This document shows, one piece after another, positions 26,231-33,927 of a stretch of DNA of 34,270 nt (positions within the stretch are counted from its first letter, which is position 1; each line of letters opens with the position of its first letter). A program made the translations under genes and the position numbers. Where the stretch lies: the NCBI GenBank assembly GCA_029288035.1, contig JARFPZ010000397.1:1-34270 (forward strand). Direction: 5' to 3'. The notes beneath the pieces were generated by a model. The model did no database searches, was not told the origin of the DNA, and saw only the letters and a program-made list of their open reading frames with translations. The DNA is from Desulfosarcina sp. GTDB lineage: Bacteria > Desulfobacterota > Desulfobacteria > Desulfobacterales > JAFDCJ01.

Positions 26231-27820
26231 ATGTCAAAATTGAAAGAATTGGAAAAATTGCTGACCGAAGGAAAAATTACGCGCCGTGCGTTCATTGCCC
26301 GGGTTTCTGCCATGGGCCTTATGGCTGCCGTGTCTCCGGTGTTGTTGAACGGAAAAGCTGAGGCTGCGACCCCCAAGAAAGGCGGTCGGGTGATACTTGG
26401 CTCTGCCGGTGGTTCAACGACAGATTCCATGGACCCCGGTACGTTGTCACAAACCATGTCCCAGACGGTCAATCAATGCCTCCGGAGCCAGCTCGTTGAA
26501 GTCAATTATAAAGGAGAGGCTGTTCCCGAATTGGCCGAAAGCTGGGAAGCCTCAAAGGATGCGGTGACATGGACCTTCAAGCTGCGCCAGGGCCTTGAAT
26601 TTCATAACGGCAAAACCATAGACGCCGATGATGTCGTTTATTCCTTCAATCAGCACCGCGGACCGGACACCAAATCAGCGGCCAAAGGCATTGCCGAACC
26701 GATCACCGACATCAAGGCCGACGGCAAGAACACGGTGGTATTCACCCTAAAAGAAGGCAATGCGGACTTCCCTTACATTGCCAGTGATTATCACATATCG
26801 ATGGTACCCAAGGGCACCAAAGGAAAAGATTATGAGAAGGGCGTAGGTACAGGCCCTTTCATTCTGCAAGCCTGGGAGCCCGGTGTCAGGTTCTTCGGCA
26901 AGCGTAATCCCAACTACTTCAAATCGGACCGCCCTTATTTTGACGAGGTAGAGATTTTAGGTATTGAGGATCTTAGCGCCAGAACCAATTCCTTGAAGAC
27001 CGGTCAGATCCACGTGATGAATCGCTGCGATCCCAAAACCTTTAATCTGCTGGAAAGGATGCCCGACGTTCAGGCACTGAAGTTGGAGGGGGCCAGGCAT
27101 TATACCATCCCCATGCTGACAACCATCAAACCCTATGACAATAACGATGTCAGACTGGGGCTCAAATACTTAATTGACCGTGAGCAGCTGGTCAAGCTGA
27201 TATTACGTGGGTACGGCTACCCGGGCAACGATCACCCCATTCCCCGGATCAACCCGTTTTATGCCTCCGAACTGCCCCAGCGAAAGCACGATCCCGAAAA
27301 GGCCAAATTCCACCTGAAAAAGGCCGGGATGTTGGATCACACATTCAAGCTGCATGCCGCCGAGACTGCCTTTCCGGGTGCCGTCTCCGCTTCCGAACTG
27401 ATCCAGGAATCGGCAAAAAAAGGCGGCATCAAGATCAAGGTGGTACGGGAGCCGGATGACGGGTACTGGGATAGTGTCTGGATCAAGAAAGAATGGGTCC
27501 AGTGCTACTGGAGCGGCCGGGCAACCGCGGATTGGATGTTTTCCACTGCGTATACGGAAGATGCCAACTGGAACGACACCCACTGGAAACACCCGAAGTT
27601 CAACCAGCTCATCAAAGCCGCCCGGGCGGAACTTGATCAGAATAAACGGCGTGAGATGTACGTGGAATGCCAGCAAATTGTCAGTGATGAAGGCGCCACT
27701 CCCATTCCAGCCTTTGCCATGCAGCTGTCAGCTGCCAGCAAACAGATGGGGTTTGAAAACCCGGCGGCAAATTGGGAATTTGACGGCTTTAGACTGGCCG
27801 AACGCTGGTGGTTCGTTTAA
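26231..27820 (+). CDS. ABC transporter substrate-binding protein, peptide/opine/nickel family 5, Tat-exported (paralogue 1)
   Basis: The 529-residue periplasmic receptor starts with a twin-arginine signal: ITRRAFIARVSAMG (R18, R19), a hydrophobic stretch, and a likely cleavage site near AEA-AT (about 46). The mature protein shows SBP_bac_5 features: ELAESWE, WTFKLRQGLEFHNGK, DDVVYSFNQHR, NDVRLGLKYLIDREQL and the YWSGRATADWMFSTAY segment. Family members bind di- and oligopeptides, opines, nickel chelates or other amine-containing solutes. The ligand here is unknown. It is followed by two permease genes and a fused ATPase gene, and a close paralogue lies beyond them on the other strand. The GAGGGGGG ribosome binding site is strong. 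Confidence 0.9.
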   Translation: MSKLKELEKLLTEGKITRRAFIARVSAMGLMAAVSPVLLNGKAEAATPKKGGRVILGSAGGSTTDSMDPGTLSQTMSQTVNQCLRSQLVEVNYKGEAVPELAESWEASKDAVTWTFKLRQGLEFHNGKTIDADDVVYSFNQHRGPDTKSAAKGIAEPITDIKADGKNTVVFTLKEGNADFPYIASDYHISMVPKGTKGKDYEKGVGTGPFILQAWEPGVRFFGKRNPNYFKSDRPYFDEVEILGIEDLSARTNSLKTGQIHVMNRCDPKTFNLLERMPDVQALKLEGARHYTIPMLTTIKPYDNNDVRLGLKYLIDREQLVKLILRGYGYPGNDHPIPRINPFYASELPQRKHDPEKAKFHLKKAGMLDHTFKLHAAETAFPGAVSASELIQESAKKGGIKIKVVREPDDGYWDSVWIKKEWVQCYWSGRATADWMFSTAYTEDANWNDTHWKHPKFNQLIKAARAELDQNKRREMYVECQQIVSDEGATPIPAFAMQLSAASKQMGFENPAANWEFDGFRLAERWWFV

Positions 27821-27873
27821 TCCATGACATCTTAGTAAAACCAGATTCCAATTATACGGGAATTATGCCTCTC

Positions 27874-27903
27874 CACCTGCCTTCCCACTGAGCAAAGCAG
27901 GTG
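27874..27903 (+). promoter_or_regulatory. Stem-loop between binding-protein and permease genes
   Basis: CACCTGC (27874-27880) and GCAGGTG (27897-27903) form a perfect 7-base-pair stem with a 16-base loop in the 133-base spacer. Stem-loops in this position often stabilise the binding-protein mRNA and reduce read-through, giving more receptor than permease. No T-run follows, so full termination is unlikely. Confidence 0.4.
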
Positions 27904-27953
27904 AAGATACAAAACAGAACCTGTCTTGCAAATGCCATAGAATCGGGGAAAAA

Positions 27954-28916
27954 ATGAAAGATATAATATCAATGGTAGCAAAACGCCTTGGATTGGGATT
28001 CCTGACGATAATCGTCATCTCCGTCCTAATTTTTCTGGGGGTGGAGGCGTTGCCGGGTGATGTGGCCACGGCTATTCTGGGGCAGGAGGCCACACCTGAA
28101 ACCGTGGCGGCCTTTCGCAAGGAGCTTAAACTGGATTTACCGCCCCATGTACGCTATTTTGCCTGGCTGGGCGATTTTATGAAGGGAGACCTCGGGACCT
28201 CTCTGGCCAACAAGCGTCCGATCGCCGAACTGATCGGCTGGCGGTTTGCCAACACGATATTTTTGGCGTCCACGTCAGCCGTGATATCGGTGCCGCTCGC
28301 TATTTTGCTCGGGCTTCTGGCGGCGCTTTATCGTGAAACCTGGTTTGACAAGGCCATTTCCACCAGCACGCTCAGCGCGATTTCCTTTCCGGAATTCTTT
28401 GTCGCCTACATTCTGATCGCCTTGCTCTCGGTGAAGTTAGTTGTCTTTCCTAGTATTTCCAACATAAACGACCAGATGTCGTTCTGGCAAAAAATTCATG
28501 CGATTATTCTTCCAAGCCTGACGCTTACGTTTATCGTAACCGCTCACATGATGCGCCAGACGCGTGCGGCAATCATCAATGTCTTGGCCAGCTCGTATAT
28601 TGAGATGGCCCAATTGAAAGGCTTAAAGCGTATGCGGGTCATTGTTCTGCACGCCTTTCCAAACGCCCTGTCGCCGGTTATTAATGTGGTCGCGCTCAAT
28701 CTGGCCTATCTGGTGGTAGGGGTTGTGATTGTTGAAGTGGTATTTGTCTATCCGGGCTTGGGGCAGCTCCTGGTGGATTCCGTTTCTAAACGTGATATTC
28801 CCGTTGTTCAAGCCAGTGGCCTTATTTTTGCCGCCGTTTATGTCTCGCTTAATCTATTGGCCGATATTCTGTCAATTCTCAGCAACCCCAGACTGTTGCA
28901 TCCAAGATCTAAATAA
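27954..28916 (+). CDS. ABC transporter permease, DppB/OppB type
   Basis: The 320-residue inner-membrane protein has six predicted membrane segments. It has the long N-terminal periplasmic region of the DppB type (LPGDVATAILGQEATPE, then LKLDLPPHVRYFAWLGDFMKGDLGTS). The coupling (EAA) loop is visible at ASSYIEMAQLKGLKRMRVIVLHAFPNALSPV, which contacts the ATPase. It forms the translocation pore with the next gene product. The start has a GGGGAAAA sequence just before the ATG. It belongs to the same operon as the preceding binding protein, 133 bases away. The substrate is shared with the binding proteins and is not known. Confidence 0.9.
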   Translation: MKDIISMVAKRLGLGFLTIIVISVLIFLGVEALPGDVATAILGQEATPETVAAFRKELKLDLPPHVRYFAWLGDFMKGDLGTSLANKRPIAELIGWRFANTIFLASTSAVISVPLAILLGLLAALYRETWFDKAISTSTLSAISFPEFFVAYILIALLSVKLVVFPSISNINDQMSFWQKIHAIILPSLTLTFIVTAHMMRQTRAAIINVLASSYIEMAQLKGLKRMRVIVLHAFPNALSPVINVVALNLAYLVVGVVIVEVVFVYPGLGQLLVDSVSKRDIPVVQASGLIFAAVYVSLNLLADILSILSNPRLLHPRSK

Positions 28917-28930
28917 GGAGGATATTTCAG

Positions 28931-29755
28931 ATGGGTTTTATAAAATTACTCAGACAATCACCGCTAAGCGCTCGTATCGGCATGGTAATGATCCTGATTA
29001 ATGTCATTGCCGCCGTGTTCACACCGTACATCGCCCCATACGGGGAAACGGAAATTGTCGGTGACGTCTGGATGCCTTCGAGCAGCGAAAATTATCTTGG
29101 AACGGATCATTTGGGCAGAGACCTGTTCACGCGCCTGGTTTACGGCGCTCGCAATACCATAGCGATCGCATTTATCACAACAATGCTGTCGTTTATTATC
29201 GGCTCTCTTTTAGGATTTTTTGCAGCAACACTCGGGGGCTGGACCGAATTGACTTTAAGCCGTATTATCGATATCTTGATGGCTTTTCCCACCCTCATTT
29301 TTGCGCTCATAGCCCTGTCTGTGGTCGGCACCTCCATAAGCGCTTTAATATTGGTGATTGCGGTGCTGGACTCGACCCGGGTTTATCGCCTGTCGCGAGC
29401 CGTGGCCATGGATATTGCGGTGATGGAGTTCGTTGAGGCGGCCAGGCTTCGCGGTGAAAAAATCTGGTGGATCATGCGCAAGGAAATCCTACCGAATGCG
29501 ATGCCGCCGCTGGTTGCGGAATTCGGCCTGCGTTTCTGTTTCGTATTTTTGTTCATCGCTGCGCTAAGCTTTTTAGGACTTGGTATCCAGCCGCCGACGG
29601 CGGATTGGGGAGGCATGGTTAGGGAGAATGCAGGGGCGATCACCTTCGGTATCCTGACGCCGCTATGGCCGGCAGGAGCCATCGCATTCCTGACGGTCGG
29701 CGTAAATTTAGTGGTTGACTGGTTTCTGCATCTCGCAAGCGGACTGAAGGATTGA
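28931..29755 (+). CDS. ABC transporter permease, DppC/OppC type
   Basis: The 274-residue inner-membrane protein has about six hydrophobic segments. The N-terminal YLGTDHLGRDLFTRLVYGAR motif is characteristic of DppC/OppC permeases, and the EAA loop is MEFVEAARLRGEKIWWIMRKEILPNAM. LSFLGLGIQPPTADWGGMVREN is another strong family segment near the end. It starts 14 bases after the DppB-type gene with an AAGGAGG ribosome binding site, so the two permeases are tightly coupled. They form a heterodimeric channel served by the fused ATPase downstream. Confidence 0.92.
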   Translation: MGFIKLLRQSPLSARIGMVMILINVIAAVFTPYIAPYGETEIVGDVWMPSSSENYLGTDHLGRDLFTRLVYGARNTIAIAFITTMLSFIIGSLLGFFAATLGGWTELTLSRIIDILMAFPTLIFALIALSVVGTSISALILVIAVLDSTRVYRLSRAVAMDIAVMEFVEAARLRGEKIWWIMRKEILPNAMPPLVAEFGLRFCFVFLFIAALSFLGLGIQPPTADWGGMVRENAGAITFGILTPLWPAGAIAFLTVGVNLVVDWFLHLASGLKD

Positions 29756-29799
29756 AGAAATACAAACAATATCCGGATTAAAATTAAGGTAGGTTACCA

Positions 29800-31455
29800 A
29801 TGACGCGTCTACTTGAAATGAGAAAAATAGAGATAGAAGGCTTCAGTTCCGAGGAAGAAAAATGGATGCCGATCATAAAAGGTCTTGATCTCACTTTGGA
29901 CAAAGGCGAGGTTCTCGGTCTGATCGGGGAATCCGGCGCAGGAAAATCGACCTTCGGGCTCGCTTCTATGTGCTACACCCGGGGTGGCTGTCGCATATCC
30001 TCCGGTTCGATTCTCTTTGACGGTATGGAATTGTTCGGCGCACCGGAAGAGGAATTGAGAAAAATCAGGGGCGTGCGGATCTCCTATGTCGCCCAAAGCG
30101 CCGCAGCCTCATTTAATCCGGCGCATAAGCTTATAAAACAGTATGCGGAAGCGCCGATTCGGCATGGACTGATGAATTTTCAAAAAGCGGAAGAAAAGGC
30201 CGTAGACATTTATCGGCGTCTGCTGCTGCCGGATCCTGAAGGGATCGGTTACCGCTATCCCCATCAAGTCTCCGGCGGACAGCTCCAGCGCGCCATGGTG
30301 GCCATGGCGATGGCTTGCACCCCGGATCTTATTATCTTCGATGAACCCACGACGGCTCTGGATGTGACCACCCAGATCGAAGTTCTGGCCGCTATCAAGA
30401 AAATTACCAGGGAATTTAACACGGCGGCCATCTACATCACTCACGATCTGGCCGTCGTGGCTCAGTTGGCCGACCGCATCATGGTGCTCAGATACGGTGA
30501 TCTGATCGAAGAGAATGATGCCAGGGAACTGATGGCCAATCCCAAAGAAGAGTATACCCGAGCGTTGCTCTCCGTGCGCACCCTCAGGGAGGACAGGGAC
30601 CTGTCTGCAACAGAGCATGATATCGTCCTGGAAGTTCAAAATGTGTCGGCCAGTTACACGGGAAAAGTAAGTGAAAAGGTACTTGAAGACATTGATCTTA
30701 AAGTCAGACGCGCTAGAACCGTCGCCTTGGTCGGCGAATCCGGCAGCGGCAAAAGCACCCTGGCTCGGGTAATCACCGGACTGCTGCCACCTCTAGAAGG
30801 GAAGGTCCTCTATGGCGGGCAGGAGCTGCCGCCGGCTTTAAAATCACGCAAACCGGAAACGCTCCGTATCATGCAAATGATTTATCAAATGCCGGACACA
30901 GCCCTCAATCCCCGACAGAGAGTAAGAGACGTTATTGGACGTCCCCTCACATTCTACTTTGGCATGAAAGGCAGGGAAAAGGAGGACAGAATCAAAGAAC
31001 TGCTGGAAATGATCGAATTAAAGCCAATGAAATATAGAGATCGCTATCCTGGGGAGCTGTCAGGCGGTGAAAAGCAGAGAGTTTGCATCGCTCGCGCCCT
31101 GGCGGCAAAACCCGAGATGATTATCTGTGATGAAGTCACCTCGGCCCTTGATCAATTGGTTGCCGAAGGCATATTGAAACTATTGCAGGATCTGCAAAAT
31201 GAACTGAGGGTATCCTATCTCTTTATTACCCACGATTTGGCAACGGTCAAGGCCATTTCCGATGAGATTGTCGTCATGCTGAAGGGCCGAATAGTCGAAC
31301 AGGGTGTCAAGAAAGATATCCTTACGCCGCCCCACCATGATTACACGGACCTTTTGCTCTCATCGGTGCCGGAAATGGATCCGGATTGGCTCGACGGCGT
31401 TCTGGCGGAGCGAAAACGCAAAGGTCTAAAATCGGCCGACTTTGTGCAATCGTAA
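29800..31455 (+). CDS. Fused double ABC ATPase (DppD-DppF type) for peptide/opine-type import
   Basis: The 551-residue cytoplasmic protein contains two complete ATPase domains. The first has Walker [10 protein letters not shown] (43-51), a signature VSGGQLQR and Walker [13 protein letters not shown]. The second, from about residue 275, has Walker [10 protein letters not shown], signature LSGGEKQR and Walker [13 protein letters not shown]. These correspond to DppD and DppF, which are usually separate genes. The C-terminal ends of both halves have the DppD/F-type oligopeptide extension ([11 protein letters not shown] and [13 protein letters not shown]). Both domains appear catalytically intact. 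The ribosome binding site is AAGGTAGG. The stop codon lies directly against that of the opposing binding-protein gene. Confidence 0.9.
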   Translation: MTRLLEMRKIEIEGFSSEEEKWMPIIKGLDLTLDKGEVLGLIGESGAGKSTFGLASMCYTRGGCRISSGSILFDGMELFGAPEEELRKIRGVRISYVAQSAAASFNPAHKLIKQYAEAPIRHGLMNFQKAEEKAVDIYRRLLLPDPEGIGYRYPHQVSGGQLQRAMVAMAMACTPDLIIFDEPTTALDVTTQIEVLAAIKKITREFNTAAIYITHDLAVVAQLADRIMVLRYGDLIEENDARELMANPKEEYTRALLSVRTLREDRDLSATEHDIVLEVQNVSASYTGKVSEKVLEDIDLKVRRARTVALVGESGSGKSTLARVITGLLPPLEGKVLYGGQELPPALKSRKPETLRIMQMIYQMPDTALNPRQRVRDVIGRPLTFYFGMKGREKEDRIKELLEMIELKPMKYRDRYPGELSGGEKQRVCIARALAAKPEMIICDEVTSALDQLVAEGILKLLQDLQNELRVSYLFITHDLATVKAISDEIVVMLKGRIVEQGVKKDILTPPHHDYTDLLLSSVPEMDPDWLDGVLAERKRKGLKSADFVQS

Positions 31456-31463
31456 TTACGATT
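31448..31463. other. Palindrome formed by two back-to-back stop codons
   Basis: AATCGTAATTACGATT is a perfect 16-base palindrome. It contains the TAA of the ATPase gene (31453-31455) and the TAA of the opposing binding-protein gene (31456-31458), with no base between them. There is no room for a separate terminator, so the transcripts must overlap unless termination lies inside the genes. Confidence 0.7.
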
Positions 31464-33048
31464 TAAACCACCAGCGCTCCGGGGCTCTTTGGCCGTCCAT
31501 CTCCCAATTTCCGGCCGGGTTTCCGATGTTCAGTTTGTTGGTTGCCGCCTCAATCCAGTTTGCAAAGACCGGAATGACGACACCACCTTCATCGCGCACA
31601 ATTTTTTGACATTCCGCATACAACTCACTTCGTTTGTCATCGTCAAGTTCTGCCCGGGCCTCTCTGAGCAGCTTATTGAACCGCTCGTTTTTCCAGAAGC
31701 TGTCGTTCCAGGGTGAATCCTGCGCGTAGGCGGTGGAAAACATCCAATCCGCAGTTGCCCGGCCGCTCCAGTAGCACATAACCCAGGGTTTTTTCATCCA
31801 GACATTCTCCCAGTAACCGTCATTGGGTTCCCGCACGACCTCTATTTTGATACCGGCTTTGGCAGCATGTTCTTTGAAAAGGACCGCGGCGTCCACCGCA
31901 CCTCCAAAGGCTGCATCGGCCCCATGCAGCTGAAAGGGGTAATCCAACATACCGGCCTTCTTCATATGGAACCTGGCTTTGTCGGGATCGTATTTCCTCT
32001 GTGGCAATTCAGATGCATAATATTTCTGGTTTGGTCCGATGGGGTGATCGTTACCGATGCTGCCGTAACCGCGTAAAATCTGTTGGAGCACATGCTCACG
32101 ATCGATAGCGTATTTCAGTGCCAGCCGAACATCGTTATCGTTAAACGGTTCCCTGTCGGTCAACATGGGAATCGAGAAATGCCTATTTCCGGTTACATTG
32201 ATTATCTGCAGACCGGTGACTCTTTTCAACAAATGAATGGTTTTAAGCTCAAATCGATTCATGGCGTCGATTTGTCCCGTGTTCAGGGCAGTGGCTCTGG
32301 CCGTCACATCCGCAATTCCGATCGTCTCGACCTCATCGAAGTGGGCGCGGCTCTGCTTCCAATAATTCGGATTGCGTTTGGTCAAGGCATTGTAGCCAGG
32401 TTCATGGCTGACCAATACGTAGCCGCCGGTGCCGGCACCTTTCTCCCATTCGGCGCCGGTGGTGCCGGCCGGAACGATGGTCAGATGGTAATCACTCAGA
32501 ATAAAGGGGAAGTCGGCATTGCCCTCTTTCAATGTGAACACGACGATGTGGTTGCCATCGGCCCTAATGTCTTGGATGGGGTCAACAATACCCTTGGCCG
32601 CCGACTTTGAATCTTTGCCACGGTGATGGTTGATGGAAAAAATCACATCCTCGGCCTCCAGGGCTTTGCCGTTATGAAATTCCACATCCTGGCGCAATTT
32701 GAACATCCATTTAGCGGCACCGGGTATAGGTTCCCAGCTTTCGGCCAGCTCGGGTACGGGATGGCCCTTATGGTCGACTTCGACCAGGCAATTTCTGACC
32801 TGCCAATTAATACTCTGGGCCATGGCGTCTGTGATTTTCCCCGGATCCAGCGAGTCGGTTGTGGAACCACCGGCAACGCCGAGTCTCAGCCGTCCGCCTT
32901 TTTGGGGGGTAGCTGCGCTAACCGACGTGGTCAACAACGCTGGAGATAGTGTGGCCGTGATTCCTAATGCAGATAAGCGAGCTAAAAAGTCACGGCGAGT
33001 AATTTTCCCCTGTGTCAGTAAGCACTCGAGATGTTTCTGTTCCGACAT
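31456..33048 (-). CDS. ABC transporter substrate-binding protein, family 5, Tat-exported (paralogue 2)
   Basis: From the ATG at 33048, which has a strong AAAGGAGGAG ribosome binding site, the product is 530 residues; an in-frame ATG at 33078 lacks such a site. The N-terminus GKITRRDFLARLSALG has the twin-arginine pair R18/R19, as in paralogue 1. The two proteins align almost without gaps over their length: GGSTTDSLDPG, FKLRQDVEFHNGK, NADFPFILSDYH, GYGSIGNDHPI and YWSGRATADWMFSTAY have close counterparts. Most differences are conservative. It probably feeds the same permease pair, with a related but distinct ligand or induction pattern. It is transcribed toward the importer operon and has its own upstream region. 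Confidence 0.9.
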   Translation of the reverse strand: MSEQKHLECLLTQGKITRRDFLARLSALGITATLSPALLTTSVSAATPQKGGRLRLGVAGGSTTDSLDPGKITDAMAQSINWQVRNCLVEVDHKGHPVPELAESWEPIPGAAKWMFKLRQDVEFHNGKALEAEDVIFSINHHRGKDSKSAAKGIVDPIQDIRADGNHIVVFTLKEGNADFPFILSDYHLTIVPAGTTGAEWEKGAGTGGYVLVSHEPGYNALTKRNPNYWKQSRAHFDEVETIGIADVTARATALNTGQIDAMNRFELKTIHLLKRVTGLQIINVTGNRHFSIPMLTDREPFNDNDVRLALKYAIDREHVLQQILRGYGSIGNDHPIGPNQKYYASELPQRKYDPDKARFHMKKAGMLDYPFQLHGADAAFGGAVDAAVLFKEHAAKAGIKIEVVREPNDGYWENVWMKKPWVMCYWSGRATADWMFSTAYAQDSPWNDSFWKNERFNKLLREARAELDDDKRSELYAECQKIVRDEGGVVIPVFANWIEAATNKLNIGNPAGNWEMDGQRAPERWWFKS

Positions 33049-33107
33049 AATTACTCCTCCTTTCCTTGATCCGGACATTTATTTGCGAATATCTGACGGA
33101 TTGGTGA

Positions 33108-33375
33108 TCAACTGCCAATTGAGCTAGATTGCTTTGTAAGGTCGGGCTTTATGCCCGTGCCCATAACGTGGTGATAAGAAAATAGCAGGTTTGGCTCGGG
33201 ATAGTCAAATAAAAAGGGAACTGTAATTGAGGAGACCGCCATTTTGCGTGATTTCAGCGCTTCCATCCCGCATTTTGTGCGGGCGATGCCCCCTATCAAT
33301 CAATGCCTTCAAATCAGCAGATACCGCCGCAAAATAGGTGGGGGAGCCCAGAATTATATCATCAGCCTTTAGCAT
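33108..33375 (-). pseudogene. Remnant of a flavodoxin-family/NADPH-dependent FMN-reductase-like gene
   Basis: On the minus strand, 33375-33292 reads MLKADDIILGSPTYFAAVSA and then DLKALIDR. This matches the conserved FMN-binding and helix segment of flavodoxin-family reductases (xxADGIILGSPTYFxxVSxxxKALIDR). The frame then shifts: the continuation in another frame (33299-33108) reads GGIARTKCGMEALKSRKMAV, which could be the degraded next segment. The N-terminal half of the protein is missing, and the fragment abuts the aspartic protease remnant with overlap. It has no complete start or end and is most likely non-functional. The family match rests on one short but distinctive motif. Confidence 0.5.
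33143..33157. other. Short CGGGC-tttat-GCCCG hairpin
   Basis: A perfect 5-base-pair stem with a 5-base loop lies about 95 bases upstream of the paralogue-2 start. No T-run follows on either strand. It could be part of the binding-protein leader or a relic of the decayed genes beyond it. Confidence 0.25.
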
Positions 33376-33781
33376 TTTTGGAAAAAGTCATTCCCAGGAG
33401 CGAATTCCGCATTTCCGCTTCGTTTACAGATGCCCCGATTTCTCTCAGATGAATTTCACTTATTTTGAGGGTGGCGATTCGGATCGAACTCCCACGGACA
33501 GTTCCGTTCGCGGTTTCATAGAACCGGTCAAAGCGAAGTTCATCTGTTTCAATACCGAGTTTTTCTGCATCGTCCGGGGAAAAGACAATATGGCTTGCGC
33601 CTGTATCTGCCATCAAAACCAGAAAAATTCCGGCCCATATTGCAAGGTATTTAGAGTCCTAACCTATTTTTCCGGAAGCCAGGGCTGAACTGACAATCAG
33701 GATGAGCAGTATTTCATAAACTATCTGCCCTGAATCTTCTTTGAAAGTGAGTACGTCAAATGACCGGTTAAGATAAATCAT
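33362..33781 (-). pseudogene. Broken membrane-anchored retropepsin-like aspartic protease (clan AA, TIGR02281-like)
   Basis: Starting from an ATG at 33781, the minus strand encodes an N-terminal segment with VYEILLILIVSSALASGKIG, interrupted by an in-frame TAG at 33659-33661. The frame continues with SKYLAIWAGIFLVLMADTGAS, which fuses the second half of a membrane region to the catalytic DTGA motif. The rest is HIVFSPDDAEKLGIE and NSLLGMTF, which match the bacterial retropepsin-like family. In intact members, about 60 or more residues separate the membrane helix from DTGA; here that linker is missing. The C-terminus also ends early, right after SLLGMTF. The TAG stop, internal deletion and truncated end all indicate a pseudogene. 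The 84-residue downstream ORF could still be translated from a TTG. Confidence 0.65.
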
Positions 33782-33927
33782 TAAGCCCGACAATTGTTGT
33801 GCGCGTTATTCACGAACGCTTCATATTCTCGCCCTTTTGTCCGTAATTTCCAAATGATGCTGGTTCGCTCGACGGCTATAGGCATGAGCCGCCGCCGGGG
33901 AGTCTTTTTCGCAAAAAGTTGGTACAT
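33781..33927 (-). CDS. Possible 48-residue basic small protein of unknown function
   Basis: The ORF runs from an ATG at 33927 to a TAA whose last base is the first base of the ATG of the pseudogene (TAATG), a pattern typical of coupled genes. The predicted protein is basic (AKKTPRRRLMPIAVERTS near the start) and ends in AHNNCRA. I do not recognise it. It has no clear ribosome binding site. It could be a real small gene upstream of the protease, the decayed end of a larger gene, or chance. Confidence 0.25.
   Translation of the reverse strand: MYQLFAKKTPRRRLMPIAVERTSIIWKLRTKGREYEAFVNNAHNNCRA

Noticed and set aside
33362-33616. Intact 84-residue aspartic protease
   Set aside because: It would need a TTG start immediately before the active site. 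The same frame upstream encodes the family's membrane region, broken by a TAG, so it is better explained as a pseudogene.
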